DNA from: Novosphingobium hassiacum
GTDB taxonomy: Bacteria > Pseudomonadota > Alphaproteobacteria > Sphingomonadales > Sphingomonadaceae
NCBI RefSeq assembly: GCF_014196055.1
Contig: NZ_JACICY010000010.1
Location: 29,851-93,850 of the forward strand
Direction: 5' to 3'
DNA length: 64,000 bases
Shown: piece by piece, positions 58,711 through 64,000 of the stretch
Position numbering within the stretch: the stretch's first letter is position 1
Layout of the letters: every line of letters starts with the position of its first letter
Translations under genes and position numbers: made by a program
Notes under the pieces: generated by a model
The model's database searches: none
Seen by the model: the letters and a program-made list of their open reading frames with translations, nothing else
What the model was told of the DNA's origin: nothing

Positions 58711-59865
58711 ATGACCAAGATGAGTGAAAACGCCGACGCAATCCGGGAAATCTGCGACAGCATCATTCGCAGAATCGATCGTGCCTATGTCGCCGATTGC
58801 GGCAAGCGCAACGAGTTTCCGCAGAAGCTGTGGGACATGTGGGCCGAAAGCGGCCTGCTTTCGATGGGCCTGCCCGAGGAATACGGCGGTTCGGGTGGCC
58901 ATCTGACGGACATCGTCCTTGCGCTCGATATCCTGCACCAGCACGGCCTGCTGCTGCCCATCGCGGTCACCAACTTCATGTCCCGCGAGCCGCTCCTCAA
59001 GCATGCCAGCGAGGAACAGCGCCAGCGCTACCTGCCGCCGACGGCGACGGGAGAATCGTTCTTCAGCTTCGGTATTACCGAGCCTGACGCCGGCACCAAC
59101 ACCTTCAAGATCAAGACCACAGCGATCAGGCAGCCGGATGGCACCTTTCTGCTCAACGGCGGCAAGACCTATCAGACTGCTTTCGTCGAATCCGACAACT
59201 GCCTGCTCGTGGCGCGTACGCAGCCCTATGACCCGGCAGAGCGGACCAAGGGCATCTCGCTGTTCATCCTCGACACCAAGCTGCCCGGCATTAGCGCCAC
59301 GCAGATGGATATCGGGATGTACCTGCCCGAGAAGAACTACACGACCTACTTCGATAACGTCGTGCTGCCCGCAGAATCGCTTGTCGGAGTGGAGGGCCAG
59401 GGCCTCAAGATCCTGTTCGACAGCCTCAACTCCGAACGCCTGCTCGTGGCTGGCATGAACGTTGGCCAGGCCGATTATGTGATCAAGCGCGCCGCAGAAT
59501 ACGCCAAGACACGCGCACCGTTCGATACGCCAATCGGCGCGTACCAGTCGATCCAGCACCCGCTGGCCCGCGCCAAGACTTATGTCGAAGCGGCGCGCAC
59601 CATGCTCTACAAGGCCTGCGAGGCCTATGACCGGGGCGAAAACGCCGGCATCGAAGCCAACATGGTCAAGATCCTCTCGTCCGAAGCCTTCAAGATGGCG
59701 GCTGAAATCGCAATGACCACGTTCGGCGGTGCCGGGGTGGACGTTTCGCAGGATATCCTGCCGTTCTACATCGCTGCTCAGAACAACATGGTTGCGCCAG
59801 TGAACAACCAGATCGTCCTGAGCTTCATCGCCGAGAAGGTGCTCGGCCTGCCGAAGTCCTACTGA
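58711..59865 (+). CDS. Acyl-CoA dehydrogenase
   Basis: A 384-residue ACAD with FGITEPDAGTNTFKIKT (TEP motif), LNGGKTYQTAFVESD, a typical RAPFDTPIGAYQSIQHPLA substrate-binding helix, and C-terminal EIAMTTFGGAGVDVSQDI. The C-terminal FAD-contact segment is altered (NNMVAPVNNQIVLSFIAEKVL instead of GGTNEI), so it may be a subgroup with a different catalytic Glu. Start: ATG at 58711 (with AGGG upstream) is taken; an ATG at 58630 has GGAGG only 3 bases upstream and would add 27 residues lacking family similarity. It follows the Rieske gene by 196 bp and precedes the hydrolase gene by 10 bp. Confidence 0.87.
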   Translation: MTKMSENADAIREICDSIIRRIDRAYVADCGKRNEFPQKLWDMWAESGLLSMGLPEEYGGSGGHLTDIVLALDILHQHGLLLPIAVTNFMSREPLLKHASEEQRQRYLPPTATGESFFSFGITEPDAGTNTFKIKTTAIRQPDGTFLLNGGKTYQTAFVESDNCLLVARTQPYDPAERTKGISLFILDTKLPGISATQMDIGMYLPEKNYTTYFDNVVLPAESLVGVEGQGLKILFDSLNSERLLVAGMNVGQADYVIKRAAEYAKTRAPFDTPIGAYQSIQHPLARAKTYVEAARTMLYKACEAYDRGENAGIEANMVKILSSEAFKMAAEIAMTTFGGAGVDVSQDILPFYIAAQNNMVAPVNNQIVLSFIAEKVLGLPKSY

Positions 59866-59875
59866 GGGTACGAAC

Positions 59876-60619
59876 ATGGACGAGCATGATGTAGACATGG
59901 TGCTCGTCCATGGCGGGCTTCACGGTGCCTGGTGCTGGGAACTGGTGCTGCCGGTGCTGCACCAGCTTGGCATCAGGGCATCCGCACTCGATCTTCCCGG
60001 CATGGGTCATGACCGAACGCCGCTCGATCAGGTCACGCTTGCGTCCTGTGCTGGTGCCGTTGCCTCCCACATTGGTGCCCGCAGGAACGTCATACTGGTC
60101 GGCCACAGCATGGCCGGGCCGGTTGTCAGCACATGTGCCGAGCTCATACCCGAGCGACTGCGCGGCCTTGTCTATGTCGCTTCGAACCTTGTGCCGCCAG
60201 GTAAGAGCATGCGCGAAGCCGCTGCCGAACAGCTTGACGGCGTCATGGAGGGGGTTCACGTGTCGGCCGATGGCGTGAGTTCCACCTATGAACCGCAAAC
60301 CGCGATGCGCGTGTTCTATAACACGACTGACAAGGCACTTGCCGAAAGCGCTATCGCACGGCTCACGCCGCAACCGCTGCAGCCCATTGCGGTAAAGCTG
60401 GAACTGACACCCGATCGCTTTGGGTCAGTCCCCCGCGCCTATATCGAATGCCTGCAGGACAACGCGATACCCATCGCCTTCCAGCGGCAGATGCAGAAGG
60501 CTCTGCCTTGTGATCCAGTCGTGGTGATGGATTGCGACCACTCACCGTTTCTGTGCCAACCAGAGGAACTGGCCAGCAAGCTTGCGCAGATCACCGCGAC
60601 CTTCCCGAAAAAGGCCTGA
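59876..60619 (+). CDS. Alpha/beta hydrolase
   Basis: A 247-residue alpha/beta-fold hydrolase. The oxyanion-hole segment VLVHGGLHGAWCWE (HGG 12-14), nucleophile elbow VGHSMAG (Ser78) and catalytic His in MDCDHSPFLCQPEEL are present; the acid lies before it (near 195-200). It resembles the esterase/hydroxynitrile-lyase-like AB_hydrolase_6 group, which cleaves small esters, methyl esters or lactones. It starts 10 bp after the ACAD stop and is the last plus-strand gene before a convergent DUF4286-like gene, 29 bp away. A lactonase or acyl-CoA hydrolase role is possible but not shown. Confidence 0.9.
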   Translation: MDEHDVDMVLVHGGLHGAWCWELVLPVLHQLGIRASALDLPGMGHDRTPLDQVTLASCAGAVASHIGARRNVILVGHSMAGPVVSTCAELIPERLRGLVYVASNLVPPGKSMREAAAEQLDGVMEGVHVSADGVSSTYEPQTAMRVFYNTTDKALAESAIARLTPQPLQPIAVKLELTPDRFGSVPRAYIECLQDNAIPIAFQRQMQKALPCDPVVVMDCDHSPFLCQPEELASKLAQITATFPKKA

Positions 60620-60648
60620 TCTGCGCCGATTGCTGGCCGCTCGTCGGT

Positions 60649-60969
60649 TCAGGCTGCGCGATAGGGCGTAATCAGTTCGGCCGTGCCCATGAAAAATCGC
60701 GACATGTCGAAGGCATCGCTCAAGTGCATAGCGTCGGACCCGGCGCGTGCCAGCAGCTCCTGTTCCACAGCCGCAGGATCTTCGCAATCCAGCTCGTAGA
60801 TCGCAAGATACTTCCAGTCATTGCCCGACCGGAAGCGATAACGCTCCGCACCGATCACACCGGGCACCTTGAACACATCGCCCAAGTGCACTTCGTCATA
60901 CCAGCGGTTGAATTCCTCGTCCCTGTCACCGACCGGATTGGACAGGACCATCATTTTGAAGCGCGGCAT
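60649..60969 (-). CDS. DUF4286-like small protein
   Basis: A 106-residue protein with the compact ferredoxin-like layout of dimeric alpha/beta-barrel proteins. Its start MPRFKMMVLSNPVGDRDEEFNRWYDEVHL and the following VPGVIGAERYRF match the DUF4286 family, whose members often sit in degradation clusters. No enzymatic residue is identified. A GGTGAGG lies 9 bases before the ATG at 60969. It follows the Gfo/Idh/MocA gene by 14 bp on the same strand and is the last gene of that set. It is separate from the small NIPSNAP-like protein at 46510 though similar in fold class. Confidence 0.75.
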   Translation of the reverse strand: MPRFKMMVLSNPVGDRDEEFNRWYDEVHLGDVFKVPGVIGAERYRFRSGNDWKYLAIYELDCEDPAAVEQELLARAGSDAMHLSDAFDMSRFFMGTAELITPYRAA

Positions 60970-60983
60970 CACGTTGTCCTCAC

Positions 60984-62093
60984 CTAAAGCGTTGTAATTG
61001 CGCCGCTTGCAGCGGCCTGCTCGATCGCAGCAAGCATCCGGTGGCGCTTGACCGCCACGCCGAAATCCATGCCCGTTGGCGCCTTCCCGGACAGCGCGTC
61101 GGACAACTTGCGGTAGACCTGTGCCACATTGGTGGCGAGACCTGCGGCAGCGTCCGGCACCCAAAGATAACGTGCAGGAATGTCGAGCGGCTTCAGCTTC
61201 TTGTCCGCGCCGAAACCGCCGCTCAGCGTCAGCTCGAACATTTGCGCATGGCCGCCTGCCGCCTCGATCCGCAGATCGCCCTTCGTGCCGTTGATCTCCC
61301 AGACGAAGTTGGACCCGCGCGAAGTGCCGCCGCGATAATGCACGGTCGCCACTGCTCCGCTTTCCAGCGTGCCGCTGACCACCAACTGATCTGGCGTCCG
61401 CTTGTCCCACATCTGCCCGTTCTCAAGCTGCTTGACCTTGGGCTGGCGAATGGCCGTCAGAGCCGAAAGCGTTGTGAATTCACCAAGCGCATGACACATC
61501 GCATCGACCGCATGGCCGAAGGGGATGGTCATGAGCGTGGCGCCGTTGGCCGGGTCGAGCAAGTAAGTGTTCGGACGATCGACCCATCCACCCCACTGGA
61601 TCCCGGTGCCGAACATGTTCGATGACAGCACCTCGCCGATCTCGCCGTCGTTCACCAGATCGCGCAGATAGGCGACCGGAGGCGCGCACCGGGCCTGCAG
61701 TCCGATGACGCCCTGCACCCCGGCGGCCTCCACCAAACGGGCCATTTCCTCAGCTTCGGCCAGGCCATTGCCGAGTGGCCACTCGCAGTAGACGTGCTTT
61801 CCGGCGGCGACGGCCGCGCGAACCAGTTCGAGATGATGGGGCACTTTCACGGTCACTGCCACAACATCGACATCGGCACATGCCGCCAGCTCTGCACCCG
61901 ACGCAAACGCGCGATCCGCAGGCAGGCCAATCGCTTCGGCAGCCGCCAGCGCCGATTCCGTGCGTGTCGTGGCAACGGCCGCAACACGGTATTCCGGCAG
62001 GCTGTTGAGTGCGGGCACATGGGCCACTGCGGCCCAGCTACGTCCGGGCTCGAACCCGACGATGCCGACGCCGATCTGTTTCTGATTGGTCAT
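60984..62093 (-). CDS. Gfo/Idh/MocA family NAD(P)-dependent oxidoreductase
   Basis: A 369-residue two-domain oxidoreductase. The N-terminal Rossmann domain has VGIVGFEPGRSWAAVAHV and the family signature VYCEWPLGNGLAEAEEM (usually EKP; Lys is Trp here). The C-terminal substrate domain has TIPFGHAVDAMCHALGEF, including the active-site His/Asp region, and GTKGDLRIEAAGG. These enzymes act on sugars, inositols or dihydrodiols. The EKP-to-EWP change removes the usual Lys that contacts substrate and nicotinamide, so catalysis may differ. The ATG at 62093 is taken; a GTG at 62102 overlapping the SDR stop (GTGA) is equally possible. Confidence 0.88.
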   Translation of the reverse strand: MTNQKQIGVGIVGFEPGRSWAAVAHVPALNSLPEYRVAAVATTRTESALAAAEAIGLPADRAFASGAELAACADVDVVAVTVKVPHHLELVRAAVAAGKHVYCEWPLGNGLAEAEEMARLVEAAGVQGVIGLQARCAPPVAYLRDLVNDGEIGEVLSSNMFGTGIQWGGWVDRPNTYLLDPANGATLMTIPFGHAVDAMCHALGEFTTLSALTAIRQPKVKQLENGQMWDKRTPDQLVVSGTLESGAVATVHYRGGTSRGSNFVWEINGTKGDLRIEAAGGHAQMFELTLSGGFGADKKLKPLDIPARYLWVPDAAAGLATNVAQVYRKLSDALSGKAPTGMDFGVAVKRHRMLAAIEQAAASGAITTL

Positions 62094-62098
62094 GTCCG

Positions 62099-62878
62099 TC
62101 ACATTCCTGCCAGCGCGCTGGTGCCGCCGCCATCGACGACGAACTGCGAACCCGTTGAAAAACTCGACTCATCGCTGGCTAGATAAAGCGCCATGTTGGC
62201 GATCTCGCGCGGCTTGCCGATGCGGCCGAGGGGCGTCATTTCCTTCAAATGCTTGTCTAGCCGATTAGAGTCCGCCTCGGTTTCACGCCAGGGGGTGAAG
62301 ATGGCGGTGTCCGTCGGCCCGGGGTGGAGTGAGTTGCAGCGAATCGCGATGCCGCGACGGGCAAAGTTGATCGCGATCGATTGCGTCATCAGCTTGACCG
62401 CGCCTTTCGTGGCCGAATAGCCGCAATCGCTGGCTGTCGCCAGAATGCCTGCGTTGGACGAGATGTTGATGATCGAACCGCTCGCGCCGCCGGGATTCCC
62501 CTGCATCAGCAGGCCCCCGTGCTTGCATCCCAGCATAACGCCGGTGACGTTGATGGCGAACAAGCGGTTCCACGCATCGAGGTCGATAGTTTCAAGCGGG
62601 CCGGTGCCAAGAATGCCAGCGTTGTTGACCAGCACATCAAGCTGGCCGTGATCGGACTTGATCCGGCTCATGACGTCATTCCACTGCTCTTCGCTGGCAA
62701 CATCGTGTTTGATGAAGGTTGCGCCCGTAGCCTCAGCCACGCGGGCGCCGCTGGCGTCGTTCACATCACCAAAATAGACGATCGCGCCTTCCTCTGCAAA
62801 GCGCTGGACCATCGCCTCGCCAAGACCGGACGCGCCACCCGAAATGAATGCCACCTTGCCTTCGATTCTGCCTGTCAT
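62099..62878 (-). CDS. SDR oxidoreductase
   Basis: A 259-residue classical SDR. Its motifs are SGGASGLGEAMVQRF, IVYFGDVNDASG (Asp after strand 2, NAD type), VNNAG, catalytic Ser in IINISSNAGILAT and Tyr-Lys in CGYSATKGAVKL. The C-terminal FSTGSQFVVDGGG is standard. ATG at 62878 has GGAGAG at good spacing; a longer frame to 62977 has no added homology. It is the first gene of the minus-strand unit SDR-Gfo-DUF4286, divergent from etfB across 190 bp. It should interconvert a ring or side-chain alcohol and ketone. Confidence 0.9.
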   Translation of the reverse strand: MTGRIEGKVAFISGGASGLGEAMVQRFAEEGAIVYFGDVNDASGARVAEATGATFIKHDVASEEQWNDVMSRIKSDHGQLDVLVNNAGILGTGPLETIDLDAWNRLFAINVTGVMLGCKHGGLLMQGNPGGASGSIINISSNAGILATASDCGYSATKGAVKLMTQSIAINFARRGIAIRCNSLHPGPTDTAIFTPWRETEADSNRLDKHLKEMTPLGRIGKPREIANMALYLASDESSFSTGSQFVVDGGGTSALAGM

Positions 62879-63068
62879 GACTCTCTCCATGTTCTTGAAT
62901 GCCTTGCGCCGTTCCGCGCTTGCCCCTTCACTGCCACAGGTTTCCCCCCGCGTTGTCGTCACACCGCAAGCATGCACCGGGAAGCAAGCTCAAAGGCGCG
63001 CGCAGGCAAGGCCAAGTGCGAGAGCGATGATATGGCGGGCATAGTCGGGATTTGTTCGGAGTACCCCC
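62879..63068. promoter_or_regulatory. Divergent control region, SDR operon / etfBA
   Basis: A 190-bp gap between divergent starts. A ribosome-site-like GGAG lies at 63059-63062 before the etfB ATG. I see no inverted repeat or recognisable operator, and no small gene. Confidence 0.4.
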
Positions 63069-63815
63069 ATGAAAGCCCTGGTCTGCGTGAAGCGGGTGAT
63101 TGACTATAACGTGAAGCCTCGGGTGAAGGCGGACGGTTCGGGTGTTGATCTTGCCAACGTGAAAATGTCCATGAACCCGTTCGACGAGATCGCGATCGAG
63201 GAGGCCATTCGCCTGAAGGAAAAGGGCGTTGTGACCGAGATCGTGGCGGTGTCGGTTGGCGTTGCCAAGTCGCAGGAAACGCTGCGCACGGCTTTGGCGA
63301 TGGGCGCGGATCGTGCGGTGCTGGTGTTGTGCGAGGATGAGGTCGAGCCGCTGGCGGTTGCCAAGATCATCGCGGGTCTTGCCAATGAAGAGGCTCCGGG
63401 CCTGATCATCACCGGCAAGCAGGCGATCGACGACGACAGCAACCAGGTCGGCCAGATGGTCGCCGCGCTGCTGGGCCGCCCGCAAGGCACGTTCGCCAAC
63501 GAGATCAGCGTCGAAGGCGACGCGATCGTGGTGAAGCGCGAGATCGATGGCGGTCTGCAGACCGTGCGTCTGGCGCTGCCCGCGGTGGTCACCACCGACT
63601 TGCGCCTCAACGAGCCGCGCTATGCCTCGCTGCCCAACATCATGAAGGCCAAGTCCAAGCCCTTGGCGAACAAGACGCCTGCCGATTACGGCGTCGATGT
63701 GGCCCCGCGCCTCAAGACGATCAAGGTTATCGAACCGCCGGTGCGCAGCGCCGGGATCAAGGTCGCCGACGTCGACGCACTTGTCGCCAAGCTCAAGGAA
63801 ATGGGCGTAGCCTGA
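63069..63815 (+). CDS. etfB: Electron transfer flavoprotein beta subunit
   Basis: A 248-residue ETF beta subunit. [19 protein letters not shown] at the start, [18 protein letters not shown], the AMP-binding region with [16 protein letters not shown], and the recognition-loop region [16 protein letters not shown] are all characteristic. With EtfA it takes electrons from acyl-CoA dehydrogenases and passes them to ETF:quinone oxidoreductase in the membrane. Five ACAD genes in this window make it the likely acceptor, though etfBA also serves general metabolism. It is plus-strand, followed after 82 bp by etfA, with a REP-like repeat in the gap. Codon usage looks a little more biased than in neighbours, as in a housekeeping gene. 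Confidence 0.97.
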   Translation: MKALVCVKRVIDYNVKPRVKADGSGVDLANVKMSMNPFDEIAIEEAIRLKEKGVVTEIVAVSVGVAKSQETLRTALAMGADRAVLVLCEDEVEPLAVAKIIAGLANEEAPGLIITGKQAIDDDSNQVGQMVAALLGRPQGTFANEISVEGDAIVVKREIDGGLQTVRLALPAVVTTDLRLNEPRYASLPNIMKAKSKPLANKTPADYGVDVAPRLKTIKVIEPPVRSAGIKVADVDALVAKLKEMGVA

Positions 63816-63836
63816 GGGCAGCCCGTTTCCCTTTCC

Positions 63837-63869
63837 CCGCTCAGGCTGAGCTTGTCGAAGCCCGTGCGC
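63837..63869. repeat. REP-like repeat between etfB and etfA
   Basis: The sequence CTCAGGCTGAGCTTGTCGAAG forms a short palindromic stem (GCTCAG/CTGAGC) followed by TTGTCGAAGCCCG. A TTCGACAAGCTCAG-type repeat is abundant between genes in many sphingomonads, from general knowledge. Only one copy is seen in this window, so the repeat status rests on that recognition. Confidence 0.55.
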
Positions 63870-63897
63870 ATTGCTCTCGGGATCAGAGGATAAACAG

Positions 63898-64000
63898 ATG
63901 AAGACTCTCGTTCTGGTCGAACACGACAACGCATCGGTCAAGGATGCCACACTCGCCGCCGTCACTGCCGCCAGCCAGTTGGGTGAAGTCACCGCGCTGG
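63898..64000 (+). CDS. etfA: Electron transfer flavoprotein alpha subunit (partial)
   Basis: The first 34 codons of a gene cut by the window end. The translation MKTLVLVEHDNASVKDATL, then AAVTAASQLGEVTAL, is the typical N-terminus of ETF alpha. Its position 82 bp after etfB on the same strand fits the usual etfBA order. AGAGGA lies about 7 bases before the ATG. The FAD-binding C-terminal domain lies outside the window, so completeness cannot be judged. Confidence 0.92.
   Translation, partial: MKTLVLVEHDNASVKDATLAAVTAASQLGEVTAL

Noticed and set aside
60970..61410. Upstream extension of the DUF4286-like protein into a 253-codon frame
   Set aside because: The extension lies antisense-frame within the Gfo/Idh/MocA gene and is Arg/Gly-rich; family similarity starts only at MPRFKMM.
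1..64000. Mobile elements, tRNA, rRNA, CRISPR and phage genes
   Set aside because: No transposase, integrase, direct-repeat array or tRNA-like cloverleaf was seen in reading the window; a covariance-model search would be needed to exclude small RNAs.

Overview
The window reads as chromosomal or large-replicon DNA of a high-GC alphaproteobacterium, most likely a sphingomonad such as Novosphingobium or a relative. This rests on codon usage, a TonB-dependent receptor of the IVVTARRR type, the family mix and a REP-like repeat of a kind common in this group; no rRNA or tRNA is present to confirm it. I see no insertion sequences, phage genes or CRISPR. Almost every gene belongs to CoA-ester (beta-oxidation-like) catabolism: five acyl-CoA dehydrogenases, six crotonases, nine SDRs, four AMP-forming acyl-CoA ligases (one cut by the window edge), two CaiB/BaiF enzymes, one true thiolase, one thiolase-like aldolase with its DUF35 partner, two Old-Yellow-type reductases, a KstD-like flavoprotein, a Rieske oxygenase, a molybdopterin oxidoreductase, a 2-oxoacid:ferredoxin oxidoreductase and, at the right edge, EtfBA.

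Layout. 1-1.9 kb: end of a CaiC-like ligase, an MDR reductase and an NTF2-like protein (+). 12.8-1.9 kb: a ten-gene minus-strand operon (ACAD, crotonase, ligase, OYE, thiolase, HSD10-like SDR, crotonase, an overlapping ACAD pair, crotonase), a complete activation and beta-oxidation set. 12.9-15.5 kb: KstD-like dehydrogenase and SDR (+). 17.1-15.5 kb: two SDRs (-). 17.2-23.9 kb: crotonase, FadH-like reductase, two SDRs, molybdenum enzyme (+). 28.9-24.0 kb: MatB-like ligase, MFS transporter, crotonase, CaiB transferase (-), divergent from a LysR gene. 32.6-30.1 kb: TonB-dependent receptor (-), divergent from a crotonase-SDR pair. 37.8-34.5 kb: phosphatase, APH-type kinase and ACAD11/LvaC-like dehydrogenase (-). 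38.0-45.0 kb: second kinase, DUF7064-like protein, DUF35, Ltp2-like aldolase, nitroreductase, ligase, GST (+). 46.4-45.1 kb: atypical SDR and NTF2-like protein (-). 50.3-46.5 kb: giant ferredoxin oxidoreductase and NIPSNAP-like protein (-), divergent from an AMACR-like racemase. 52.5-51.7 kb: IclR (-). 53.7 kb: MDR (-) divergent from AraC (+). 55.1-60.6 kb: glyoxalase, FAD oxidase, Rieske oxygenase, ACAD, hydrolase (+). 62.9-60.6 kb: SDR, Gfo/Idh/MocA, DUF4286-like (-). 63.1 kb to the end: etfB and partial etfA (+).

How it fits together (inference). The TonB receptor and MFS protein would import a hydrophobic substrate and organic acids. KstD-like, OYE-like and SDR enzymes would adjust ring and side-chain redox state. 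Ligases and CoA transferases would activate acids, and the racemase would set 2-methyl stereochemistry. The ACAD, crotonase, SDR and thiolase or aldolase sets would shorten chains, with EtfBA taking the electrons. The KstD-like enzyme with its key tyrosines, the Ltp2-DUF35 pair, the overlapping ACAD pair, the 3alpha-HSD-like SDR and the racemase together suggest a steroid or polycyclic terpenoid. No P450 or extradiol ring-cleaving dioxygenase is in the window, so the substrate cannot be fixed from this sequence. The most distinctive modules are the kinase plus LvaC/ACAD11-like dehydrogenase pair (a predicted 4-hydroxyacyl-CoA route) and a 13-bp inverted-repeat site shared by two regulator promoters 24 kb apart.
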